In this document: one piece after another, positions 17,270 to 24,340 of the stretch
How the letters are laid out: the number at the start of each line of letters is the position of its first letter
Numbering within the stretch: the first letter of the stretch is position 1
Assembly: GCA_019750335.1 (NCBI GenBank)
Contig: JAIEOQ010000006.1
Location: forward strand, 558,001-622,000
Reading direction: 5' to 3'
Length of the DNA stretch: 64,000 nt
Source: Candidatus Obscuribacterales bacterium
GTDB lineage: Bacteria > Cyanobacteriota > Vampirovibrionia > Obscuribacterales > Obscuribacteraceae
Notes under the pieces: model-generated
Database searches by the model: none
What the model saw: the letters and a program-made list of their open reading frames with translations, nothing else
Told to the model about the DNA's origin: nothing
Program-made: the position numbers and the translations under genes

Positions 17270-17626
17270 ATGATCAGGTTCAATAAACCGGTAAGAGTAC
17301 TTGAATGGGGACAAGGCACTAATACTCAGAACCAGATCTGGACCCCACTTGCCGAAGGAAGGTTTGTCAAGCGGGTAGCTAAGGACGGTGTGACAACTCT
17401 AACCGTTCAAACCAATTCAGCAGTCAGTAAAAAGAACGAAGAGAGTATGGCTGTCAAGCTTGCTCAAGTCGGCGAAGGCGTTACGGCTAATTCCGAACGT
17501 TGGGGCGAAGTTGCAAGCGGCAATATCAAAAATATCGAAGGCAATACGCTAGTTATTGAAATACCTTACGCTACGAAAATCAGTGGCGCAGCCGGACTGA
17601 TTGCCAGATTCTTCGGTTTGCCATAA
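17270..17626 (+). CDS. Conserved-looking hypothetical protein
   Basis: A 118-residue soluble protein with a good ribosome-binding site (AGAGGAAAG just before ATG 17270). It is rich in beta-forming segments, such as TLTVQTNSAVS and NTLVIEIPYATKI, and has no signal peptide. The C-terminus ISGAAGLIARFFGLP could be an amphipathic helix. No family is recognised. Its stop codon is immediately followed, with no gap, by the stop of the convergent START-like gene. Confidence 0.7.
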   Translation: MIRFNKPVRVLEWGQGTNTQNQIWTPLAEGRFVKRVAKDGVTTLTVQTNSAVSKKNEESMAVKLAQVGEGVTANSERWGEVASGNIKNIEGNTLVIEIPYATKISGAAGLIARFFGLP

Positions 17627-18328
17627 CTAAATAGGATGAGAAGTGGCAAGCGAATGGTTGTTGCTGTCGTCCTGATGTTTGCTTAAAGTAGACTGGCGAG
17701 CCAGTTGTTCTGCCCGGGTACGCATGCCGGCAACCAACTCTTTTTGCACTATTTTCAAGCCTAAAGCAGCAATGTTATTCGGAATTGGGCCAGGATCGAT
17801 GGCGACTGTATAAGTGACTTTGCAGCTTTTCCCGCTCTCAGTCGGTTCTACTTCCCAGCGTCCTGACGCTGAGGGAAAATTGCCGTCAATCAATACCCAT
17901 TCAATCGTATTCGGTTTGTGGTGCAATTGGGTGATTGTGTGATTGCAAGTCTGGCTAACGAACATTTGCGGTTTGAGATAGCTTTCTGTAAAGAATAAAT
18001 TTCCTTCTTGCCGGGTCACTGAAACTGTTTTTACGCGTTTCATGAATTCGGGAAAGCGAGGGAAATCAGACAGTAATTCGAGAACCGTTTGCGGTGATGC
18101 CTTGACATCCGTCACCGTGACGATGCGAGCAAATTTCTTGCTGTCATGATTGAGCAAAAAGTGTTTGTTGAACATAGCGCTCAGCGAGTCGCTGGCACCA
18201 GCTGGTATTGATATTGCAGCGGCATTATGGGATGAGACAGGCAAGCTGTAAGTGCTGCTTATTAAACTAAGAAGAGTTGTTGCTATAAAAAAGCGCTTGG
18301 AAAAGCGCAGCCCAAGATCTATTTTCAT
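17627..18328 (-). CDS. Secreted SRPBCC/START-like domain protein
   Basis: A 233-residue protein with an N-terminal signal sequence (hydrophobic FFIATTLLSLISSTYSLPVS, about residues 13-32) and a single helix-grip (SRPBCC) domain from about 68 to 205. Features are IVTVTDVKASPQTVLELLSD, FMKRVKTVSVTRQEG, a WVLIDGNFPSASGRWEVEP strand pair and the long C-terminal helix KIVQKELVAGMRTRAEQLAR. This is the layout of polyketide cyclase/CoxG/COQ10-type lipid-binding proteins, which hold a hydrophobic ligand. It is preceded by lnt on the same strand after 90 bases that can fold (see 18337-18408). The ligand is unknown. Confidence 0.75.
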   Translation of the reverse strand: MKIDLGLRFSKRFFIATTLLSLISSTYSLPVSSHNAAAISIPAGASDSLSAMFNKHFLLNHDSKKFARIVTVTDVKASPQTVLELLSDFPRFPEFMKRVKTVSVTRQEGNLFFTESYLKPQMFVSQTCNHTITQLHHKPNTIEWVLIDGNFPSASGRWEVEPTESGKSCKVTYTVAIDPGPIPNNIAALGLKIVQKELVAGMRTRAEQLARQSTLSKHQDDSNNHSLATSHPI

Positions 18329-18336
18329 ATCCGCGT

Positions 18337-18408
18337 CCCCGATCTAGACCAAGAAAAACTTGGTGAAGCAAAGAGATATTAGCATGACTAATCAAGAGAA
18401 GATCGGGG
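18337..18408 (-). promoter_or_regulatory. Long inverted repeat just before the START-like gene
   Basis: The perfect 9-base inverted repeat CCCCGATCT (18337-18345) / AGATCGGGG (18400-18408) encloses a second hairpin, ACCAAG-AAAAA-CTTGGT (18348-18364). In the minus-strand transcript the outer stem ends 8 bases before the ATG at 18328. Its 3' arm contains the G-rich run that could serve as the ribosome-binding site, so the structure could mask it. No T run follows, which argues against a simple terminator after lnt. Confidence 0.4.
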
Positions 18409-18418
18409 CTGTCAGTAA

Positions 18419-20035
18419 TTAATGAAACCAGTGAGTAAAAAGTGTCCGGCTAGACACAAGCTTCACTTGCCCGGTAGTCAAGAGCTCTTCGCCTTTTTCG
18501 GTTCGTTGTTCAATCACGCCAAGAGGATTGATAATTAAAGATGGGCCTGTGTTTGCCGCATAAATAAAGTATCGTTCGCTCTCAATAGCTCGAAAGACGG
18601 CGGCAGCAGATGTTTGTTCCCCGATAATTGAATCGTGGAACCAAGCGAGATCGCTAATGTTGACTAATAGTTGACCACCGTTGCGAACGCTTGCGGCGAC
18701 TAGCTCTGGTGAGATTGTTTCAAAACAAATAAGCGGCGCGATCAATCTTCCTTGAAGATTCAAAACCACCGGTTTTGTTCCCGCACTAAATCCGGTGCCT
18801 GCTGGCGTATCGGTCAAGCGTTGTATAAAATCCGGTAGATAGCGCACAAAAGCCGGGGTATATTCACCGGCAGGCACTAAATATCTTTTGTGATAAACCT
18901 CGGGGCAGAGAATCCCGTCTTGGTCGATTCCGAAAGCGGAGTTGTAAGGCTGACCGTCCTCTTCTTTATCCATGGAGCCGACGATCATATCGAGCTTTTT
19001 GTTATGTGCCATCAGCTTGAGATTTGCCGATATTTTGGGTGATTCTTTCAAGTAAGCCGGCAAAGCGCTTTCTGTCCAAACACAAATTCCGGAGGGGCAT
19101 TTTTGTAAAAGTTTTTGATAATGAGCGACCAATTCATTCAATGTATAGCGATGATTGGTTTTTTGCATTTCAATATTGATATTCCCTTGCAAAATAGATA
19201 AAGGAATATCGCCGGTGAATTTGGCTGTTTGTAAGCGGTACAGACCAAAAATCAAAGCGGAAGCGATTAAAAGAGCGGTTACCGATAGATTGGCAAAAGA
19301 GTGCAAAAAGCTCGGTGCCGCCAGAGATTTGAAAGTGAGTTTTTTTGTGGCGCTGGCGATTGTTGAAGCCAGGGCCACGTTGAACATTACGATAAACAGT
19401 CCGACGCCGATACCACCAATCAAGCTTGCTATTTGAATCAAGGCTGTTTGTTGGTATTGAGAATATTCGATCATCGACCAGGGAACGCCAAGAAAATCAT
19501 GAGCGTTGCCAATTTTTTCTTCGATTAAAACCCAAAGCAAAGGTAAAACGATAAAAGCCGGTAAGCGCCACTTACCTTCTACCTGGGTGGGGAGAAAACC
19601 GCCGGTCATCGGTATGAAACGTGCTGCCATGCCGATCCCGCTTATGATCAAACCTTGATGCACCGCTGCAATCAGCCAGCTTAAAGCGGCCAATCCCATG
19701 CTTTGCAAATCGTTTAATCCCATCCAATTTAGCGGGTGCAGAAAAAGCAGCCAACTCATATAGATCAGATTGTAAGTGGTGCCGAAAATGAACGAACGCA
19801 GCCAGCAATCTTTCCAGGTCGGGCTTGAAACGGCGAGCAAAAAAAAAGGAGCTAGACCGCACCAAGCTAAGTACCACTGATCGTATCCCGGGGCTGATAA
19901 TCCAAGTACGACACCACAAGTGGCGGACAAGATTAGCACCAAGGACGGTGGCAAGCTGAATCGAGATTGATTCCTGCTCGACACCGTCCTTTTCCCTTTA
20001 TTGGATTGCTTCGGCCTGCCGGCTGTTTTCGGCAT
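18419..20035 (-). CDS. lnt: Apolipoprotein N-acyltransferase
   Basis: An inner-membrane enzyme that adds the third acyl chain to lipoproteins. The 538 residues have about eight N-terminal membrane segments and a nitrilase-like periplasmic domain. The catalytic Glu-Lys-Cys triad is present: E at about 319 (CVWTESALPAY), K at about 383 (YHKRYLVPAGEYTP) and C at about 438 (LICFE). A basic N-terminal segment of about 25 residues (KTAGRPKQSNKGKR) precedes the first membrane helix. The gene follows recA by 14 bases and is probably co-transcribed with it. Presence of Lnt implies triacylated lipoproteins and fits a diderm envelope and the lipoprotein at 29949. Confidence 0.93.
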   Translation of the reverse strand: MPKTAGRPKQSNKGKRTVSSRNQSRFSLPPSLVLILSATCGVVLGLSAPGYDQWYLAWCGLAPFFLLAVSSPTWKDCWLRSFIFGTTYNLIYMSWLLFLHPLNWMGLNDLQSMGLAALSWLIAAVHQGLIISGIGMAARFIPMTGGFLPTQVEGKWRLPAFIVLPLLWVLIEEKIGNAHDFLGVPWSMIEYSQYQQTALIQIASLIGGIGVGLFIVMFNVALASTIASATKKLTFKSLAAPSFLHSFANLSVTALLIASALIFGLYRLQTAKFTGDIPLSILQGNINIEMQKTNHRYTLNELVAHYQKLLQKCPSGICVWTESALPAYLKESPKISANLKLMAHNKKLDMIVGSMDKEEDGQPYNSAFGIDQDGILCPEVYHKRYLVPAGEYTPAFVRYLPDFIQRLTDTPAGTGFSAGTKPVVLNLQGRLIAPLICFETISPELVAASVRNGGQLLVNISDLAWFHDSIIGEQTSAAAVFRAIESERYFIYAANTGPSLIINPLGVIEQRTEKGEELLTTGQVKLVSSRTLFTHWFH

Positions 20036-20049
20036 TCTTTTGACCTTGG

Positions 20050-21198
20050 TTAGGCTTTGTCTTTGTCCGCTTGTTTGGCTGACGGTCCACCGAGAGATAA
20101 GCCTGTTTTAGCGCTTACTTCGGCGCGGACCTTGGCTTCGATTTCAGCCAACATTTTCGGATTGCCTTCCAAGAACTGGCGGGCGCCGTCTCTGCCTTGT
20201 CCGATCCGTTCCTCTTTATAGCTGAACCAGGAGCCGGATTTTTTGACGATCTCCATTTCGGTAGCCATGTCGAGAATGCAGCCGGAAGTGCTGATCCCGC
20301 GTCCGTAAATGATGTCGAATTCAGCGATACGGAAAGGCGGAGCCATTTTGTTTTTGACTACTTTTACTTTTACGCGGTTGCCGAATTCGGTACCGTCTTT
20401 CTTCAAGGTTTCAATCTTGCGGATATCGAGACGAACTGAAGCATAGAATTTGAGCGCATTACCACCGGTAGTGGTTTCCGGGCTGCCGAACATGACGCCG
20501 ATTTTGTGGCGCAGTTGGTTGATGAAGATTACCGATGTTTTTGTTTTGCTGACGATGCCGGTGAGCTTTCGTAAAGCTTGGCTCATCAAGCGAGCTTGCA
20601 AGCCAGGCAAAGAGTCGCCCATTTCGCCTTCGATTTCCGCTTTCGGTACAAGGGCGGCGACTGAGTCAACAATAACCAAATCCACGGCACCGGAACGAAC
20701 CAATTGCTCGGTGATTTCCAGCGCTTGCTCTCCGGTATCGGGCTGTGAGATCAGAAGCTCATCGACGTTTACGCCTAAAGCTCTGGCATATTCCGGATCG
20801 AGAGCGTGCTCAGCGTCGACGATGGCGGCGATACCACCACGTTTTTGCACTTCGGCAGCAACGTGCTGAGCCAAAGTTGTTTTGCCTGATGCTTCCGGTC
20901 CGTAAATTTCAATAACCCGACCGCGTGGCAGTCCGCCAATGCCGAGAGCGACATCAAGTGAAAGGGCGCCGGTCGGAACGATTTCGACTTGACCATGGCG
21001 AGAATCGCCAAGCTTCATGATTGAGCCTTCGCCATATTGCTTCTTGATTGTATCCATGGCTAAGCCGAGAGCTTTGGCGCGCTCGCTTGAAACTACGGGT
21101 TTAGCTTCACCTTTAGCTGATTGATTTTTCTCAGCATTTTTGTCGGTATGTTTGTCAGTATTCTTGTCGCTGGATTTTTCTTTAGTACCTAGTGCCAT
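20050..21198 (-). CDS. recA: Recombinase RecA
   Basis: The strand-exchange ATPase of homologous recombination and co-protease of SOS control. Of 382 residues, the canonical core starts near residue 35 ([20 protein letters not shown]). Walker A GPEASGKT is at about 97-104, the Walker B region is [14 protein letters not shown], and the L2 loop with [16 protein letters not shown] is intact. Before the core is a hydrophilic tract rich in DKN, DKH and EKN repeats (residues 8-35), which is not usual for RecA. The C-terminal tail ends ADKDKA. AGGAGA lies 7 bases before the ATG. lnt follows. Confidence 0.96.
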   Translation of the reverse strand: MALGTKEKSSDKNTDKHTDKNAEKNQSAKGEAKPVVSSERAKALGLAMDTIKKQYGEGSIMKLGDSRHGQVEIVPTGALSLDVALGIGGLPRGRVIEIYGPEASGKTTLAQHVAAEVQKRGGIAAIVDAEHALDPEYARALGVNVDELLISQPDTGEQALEITEQLVRSGAVDLVIVDSVAALVPKAEIEGEMGDSLPGLQARLMSQALRKLTGIVSKTKTSVIFINQLRHKIGVMFGSPETTTGGNALKFYASVRLDIRKIETLKKDGTEFGNRVKVKVVKNKMAPPFRIAEFDIIYGRGISTSGCILDMATEMEIVKKSGSWFSYKEERIGQGRDGARQFLEGNPKMLAEIEAKVRAEVSAKTGLSLGGPSAKQADKDKA

Positions 21199-21309
21199 TT
21201 GTATTCTCCTGTGGTGTCAGACTTGCGACTAAAACACGCTCCACCAGCGAACCCAGAACCCCGTATATATCAGGGATAGCTACTATGCGTATGCCGCGAT
21301 CATAGGCAA

Positions 21310-21315
21310 ATTATA
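21310..21315 (-). promoter_or_regulatory. Candidate recA promoter -10 element
   Basis: A perfect TATAAT on the minus strand (read GCTATAATTTGCC) about 110 bases before recA. The -35 is weak (TTCGCG, 17 bases upstream). I looked for a LexA-type palindrome (GAAC-N4-GTTC or the cyanobacterial RGTAC form) and saw none, so SOS control is not evident. Confidence 0.45.
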
Positions 21316-21537
21316 GCGGTAGCGAGACTCTTCGCGAATTAAATGCGCTGATGGCGTAAATAAAGATCTCGTTGTTCATTTTTATTTGTATATGAATCCG
21401 GCCGTCATTCCATAGCCATGAATGGTCGTATCTGATCATTACTGACGACAGCGTCTTGCCAAGGGTTCAATTGTGCTGATTTTCTAAAGTAGTTCGCGTT
21501 GTCAGGTGCCGATGGACGGCAACATTCTGGCAACTGT

Positions 21538-21543
21538 TATAAT
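21538..21543 (+). promoter_or_regulatory. Promoter of tRNA-Arg
   Basis: A perfect -10 hexamer TATAAT ends 10 bases before the tRNA 5' end. A partial -35 (TGGACG, 21513-21518) lies 19 bases upstream. The position and the perfect -10 fit a stable-RNA promoter with a very short leader. Confidence 0.6.
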
Positions 21544-21553
21544 TGCCTGGTCT

Positions 21554-21627
21554 GTGCTCGTAGCTCAGCTGGATAGAGCGTCGGCCTCCGAAGCCGAAGG
21601 TCTTGAGTTCGAATCTCAACGGGCACG
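21554..21627 (+). tRNA. tRNA-Arg (anticodon CCG)
   Basis: A complete cloverleaf of 74 bases. The acceptor arms GTGCTCG/CGGGCAC include one T-G pair. The D-arm is GCTC-AGCTGGATA-GAGC. The anticodon stem TCGGC/GCCGA has loop CTCCGAA, giving CCG at positions 34-36. The variable loop has 5 bases, and the T-arm is TTGAG-TTCGAAT-CTCAA. The discriminator base is G and the CCA end is not encoded. It reads the CGG arginine codon. It is a single gene, facing rimM head-on with 5 bases between. Confidence 0.96.
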
Positions 21628-21632
21628 ATCTT

Positions 21633-22163
21633 TTATTGCGCTTCTAAAAGTCCTGGCAAGTCGGTGATTTCAATTCGTTTGCCTTTAAGATCGACAAGCG
21701 GAACAAGCTCTTTAACAAATGGAATAAGAATAGTTTTGCCCGGTGGATCTTCTTCGCGGCGTATTTCGAGGATGTAATTGCCGCCAAAAGATACGTCAAT
21801 TACTTTTCCGACGGCAATGCCGCTTGTGCTGAAGACTTGTACGCCGACTAAATCTTTGACCCAGAACTCTTCCTCTTCCAGCTCTTCCAGCTCCGCTTTG
21901 GCAGTGAACAGCTCGGCATTCAATAATGATTCGGCTGAGTCGCGATCCGGATAATCAGCAAAGCTGGCAAACAAGAATCCTTTGTCGACACGTAAGCTGT
22001 TGATCTGCAGCTTTATTCTCGCTTCTCCCGGAATTTGTGCTTGCATGGTTTGTAAGGAAGAAAATAAACTGAGGTTATTACAACCCGATTTGATTTTCAC
22101 TTCACCGCGTAAGCCGTGAAAACCAATTATTTTGCCTACCGAAAAATTAGTATCGTCGTTCAT
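21633..22163 (-). CDS. rimM: Ribosome maturation factor RimM
   Basis: A 16S rRNA-processing factor that binds S19 during assembly of the 30S head. The 176-residue protein has the N-terminal RimM barrel (VGKIIGFHGLRGEVKIKS) and a C-terminal PRC-barrel (EFWVKDLVGVQVFSTSG to ILIPFVKELVPLVDLKGK), the usual two-domain layout. The ATG overlaps the ubiX stop by 4 bases (ATGA), so translation is coupled. In many bacteria rimM lies with trmD and rplS; neither is here, so the gene has been moved to a new operon context. Confidence 0.93.
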   Translation of the reverse strand: MNDDTNFSVGKIIGFHGLRGEVKIKSGCNNLSLFSSLQTMQAQIPGEARIKLQINSLRVDKGFLFASFADYPDRDSAESLLNAELFTAKAELEELEEEEFWVKDLVGVQVFSTSGIAVGKVIDVSFGGNYILEIRREEDPPGKTILIPFVKELVPLVDLKGKRIEITDLPGLLEAQ

Positions 22164-22792
22164 TTATTAGGCAAACTCAAAAGTGGAGTTTTTTCTTTCC
22201 AGCGTTTAAAAAGATTGTTGTCGAAACCAAGTTGATCCAATGAGCGGCCCACGACAAAATCTACCATGTCTCCTACAGTCTGCGGTTTGTGGTAAAAGCC
22301 TGGGGCGGCAGCGGCTACGATTGCTCCGGCTTCGGAAAGCGTAAGCATCTGTTTTAGCTGAATTTGTCCGAAGGGCATTTCACGCAAAAGTAAAAGTAAT
22401 GGGCGTCGTTCTTTCAGGCAAACAGCGGCGGCTCGATAAATAAGACTTTCAGTCAAACCGCTGGACACGGCACCGAGTGTACCAAGGCTGCAAGGAAAAA
22501 TTGCCATGCCGCGAGTACGGTAAGAGCCGCTGGCTACAGTAGCGCCGTAATTATCTAGACGATGGAAGCTGACATCAGCGTTGCCCGGCAGCCCAAGATG
22601 AGCCAATAATTCCGCGCGTAAATCTTCGCCAAAAGATAGTCCCATCTCTTCTTGCATTACTTGGCGTGCGCCCCGCGAAACAAGTAGTTCGACCGGCTGT
22701 TTGATTTCAACTAAATATTGCAGCAGGCGCAATCCATAAATTGAGCCGCTGGCACCGGTAATGGCAAGAATAAAAGGTAGCTGTTGTTCCAT
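22160..22792 (-). CDS. ubiX: UbiX-family flavin prenyltransferase
   Basis: Makes the prenylated FMN cofactor needed by UbiD-type decarboxylases. The 210 residues start at MEQQLPFILAITGASGSIYG; the open frame extends upstream, but the added residues overlap the previous gene and are unlike the family. Features are the N-terminal flavin-binding TGASGSIYGLRLL, SRGARQVMQEEMG, the LGTLGAVSSGLTESLIYRAA region and the C-terminal LREMPFGQIQLKQMLTLSEAG. The start is 1 base after the stop of the upstream gene. No UbiD partner is in the window. Confidence 0.9.
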   Translation of the reverse strand: MEQQLPFILAITGASGSIYGLRLLQYLVEIKQPVELLVSRGARQVMQEEMGLSFGEDLRAELLAHLGLPGNADVSFHRLDNYGATVASGSYRTRGMAIFPCSLGTLGAVSSGLTESLIYRAAAVCLKERRPLLLLLREMPFGQIQLKQMLTLSEAGAIVAAAAPGFYHKPQTVGDMVDFVVGRSLDQLGFDNNLFKRWKEKTPLLSLPNK

Positions 22793-22793
22793 G

Positions 22794-23714
22794 TTAAAAA
22801 TCACTTGAAGGGCGGGATTTTGATGTTGGCGGGTTCGGTGCTGCCACGCTTGTCGATTCGACCGGGACCGCTTGTTTGGGTGTATCGCTTGGTTGTGGCA
22901 GGCGATCGTTATTGTCGGCTTCAACATCTTTGTCTTCTAGTGTGCCGCCGGTATTTTGTGGCGTAACACCAAGCTTCAATGGAGCGTTAAGTTTGACGCT
23001 GAGCGGCGAACCGTTGTCGATCCAATAATCACGTTTGCGTAAAACAAGAGAACGAATTAGCCCGTTCTCTTCGTTATTACGACTGTTGCCCATGCCGAAA
23101 ATTTCATGGTTAAGCACATCTTGTTTTGAAATTATTTGCGGGCCGCGATTGGTGTTGCCCCGGCTATTTTTCATCATTGCCGGACTGACGGCCTCGAAAG
23201 CGGATGCGCTTCCGGTGTAGCCGACTCCGGTGCCGATCGGCATCCGGCGATTCTGTCCGCGGCGCCCGCCTTCTTCGCCGATCAGCGAAGCGACCATCGG
23301 GTAAGTGACACCATCGGGAGTGCGCAACGAGTTAAGTTGTACGCGCAGTTTTCCCCGTGGTTTTGGCGTGCGTTTTTTATGTGGTACGGCCGATGCGGGC
23401 ACAGCCTCCACAACTTCGCCGATGATCTCCGAGCCGGCAGGAATAACCACATCGGTGCCGTTGGCTAAAACCGGGCTGGACATGACAATAGCGAAAGCCA
23501 TACCGGGATGACTTTTGCTTGAGCTTATAGTGCTATTGATTCGACCTTCAAAAGTAGTGCCGATCGGGATCACGACTGTTTTGCCGCCCATCTGCTCCGG
23601 CGCCCGATAGTACATATTTTGATCGGTGCGTTTTGATTTTTGCCCGTGGGCTTCAGGAAGGAAAGCAAGCGGTAAGGTTAGGCATAAAACAAGAACGGCG
23701 GGCAAAGCTTTCAT
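22794..23714 (-). CDS. Secreted protein with TrbI/VirB10-like beta domain
   Basis: A 306-residue protein with a signal peptide (MKALPAVLVLCLTLPLAFLP, cleavage near AHG-QK). Residues 45-150 read VVIPIGTTFEGRINSTISSS, then a PG turn, ANGTDVVIPAGSEIIGEVVE and LRVQLNSLRTPDG. This order (IP-GT, N-S-x-I, IP-GS-x-IGE, then a PDG turn) resembles the C-terminal beta-barrel domain of TrbI/VirB10 proteins of type IV secretion systems. The hydrophobic antenna helix is not evident. The C-terminal 60 residues are Asp/Asn/Pro-rich and disordered. It lies in the operon with two TPR proteins and ubiX, 4.5 kb before the secretion-like cluster that runs the other way. The VirB10 relation is a tentative reading by eye. 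Confidence 0.55.
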   Translation of the reverse strand: MKALPAVLVLCLTLPLAFLPEAHGQKSKRTDQNMYYRAPEQMGGKTVVIPIGTTFEGRINSTISSSKSHPGMAFAIVMSSPVLANGTDVVIPAGSEIIGEVVEAVPASAVPHKKRTPKPRGKLRVQLNSLRTPDGVTYPMVASLIGEEGGRRGQNRRMPIGTGVGYTGSASAFEAVSPAMMKNSRGNTNRGPQIISKQDVLNHEIFGMGNSRNNEENGLIRSLVLRKRDYWIDNGSPLSVKLNAPLKLGVTPQNTGGTLEDKDVEADNNDRLPQPSDTPKQAVPVESTSVAAPNPPTSKSRPSSDF

Positions 23715-23735
23715 GAAATGTCCTCAAATTTAGCT

Positions 23736-23927
23736 TCAGATGTTTTTTTTTCGTTTACAAGTTTGAATAACGAATCCGGCGGCAATTGAGACAATAAGAG
23801 CGATGATGATAATCGCCGCTAAATTTGCCAAGCGTAAAGCGTAACCGAATATGCCTGGAAGCATGATGCAGAAAGCGGCAAGTACAATACCGGCTCCAGC
23901 AATTAATTTAAGCGTGCTCCAGGGCAT
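23736..23927 (-). CDS. Small membrane protein
   Basis: A 63-residue protein with two hydrophobic helices (about 5-25 and 32-54) and a basic cytosolic end CKRKKNI. It sits within the operon, 14 bases after the 132-residue membrane protein gene and 21 bases before the TrbI-like gene. Its coding status is supported by spacing and composition. No family is recognised. Confidence 0.6.
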   Translation of the reverse strand: MPWSTLKLIAGAGIVLAAFCIMLPGIFGYALRLANLAAIIIIALIVSIAAGFVIQTCKRKKNI

Positions 23928-23941
23928 GAACTTGCTTTCTC

Positions 23942-24340
23942 CTAAGAACGTTTCAATTTGGTTTGCATGCGTTCAATTACAACACGTGCTACTAAATTTC
24001 TGCCAGCCCACCAGGCGGCGACAAAGCCGACCGGAACGGCAAATAAACGTATGAATGAAGGGATGATTGAATAGAAAGTAAGCAGAACAAGAATAGTGAC
24101 GCCGACCGTAATGATCACCGAAAATTTCTGAATTAGAGTTTCTTGCTCGTCTCTGTCCATGCGGTTGAAGCTGTCGCTCAGCAATCGTTTGTAATTGGTC
24201 CAGAAGCGCGAAACACCGCGACGAGATGTTTTCCACACTTCGGTTTCGGTGATGTTGCGAGGCGAAGCCGGACCGGGGGAGGCATCGATAATGCCTTTGT
24301 CCAAGTTCTGTTGTTCTCTGTCATTAGGATTTGGTGTCAT
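23942..24340 (-). CDS. Membrane protein of unknown function
   Basis: A 132-residue protein. The N-terminal ~75 residues are polar and probably cytosolic (MTPNPNDREQQNLDKGIID). Two close hydrophobic helices follow at about 77-97 and 100-118 (VITVGVTILVLLTFYSIIPS and FAVPVGFVAAWWAGRNLVAR), then a basic end. The ATG overlaps the stop of the upstream TPR gene by 4 bases. No family is recognised. The conserved operon position suggests a shared envelope role with the TPR proteins. Confidence 0.7.
   Translation of the reverse strand: MTPNPNDREQQNLDKGIIDASPGPASPRNITETEVWKTSRRGVSRFWTNYKRLLSDSFNRMDRDEQETLIQKFSVIITVGVTILVLLTFYSIIPSFIRLFAVPVGFVAAWWAGRNLVARVVIERMQTKLKRS

Larger units (their letters stand above)
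21199..21553. other. Intergenic region between recA and tRNA-Arg
   Basis: 355 bases that separate the divergent recA and tRNA genes. They hold the two promoter elements listed separately and the recA leader of about 105 bases. No ORF and no recognised structured RNA was found. No LexA box was seen. Confidence 0.5.

Noticed and set aside
21199-21330. LexA/SOS box for recA
   Set aside because: No GAAC-N4-GTTC or cyanobacterial-type palindrome was seen in the leader or around the -10.
22793-22927. Longer ubiX start
   Set aside because: The added 45 residues lie in the upstream gene and do not resemble UbiX; the internal ATG 22792 gives the family start.
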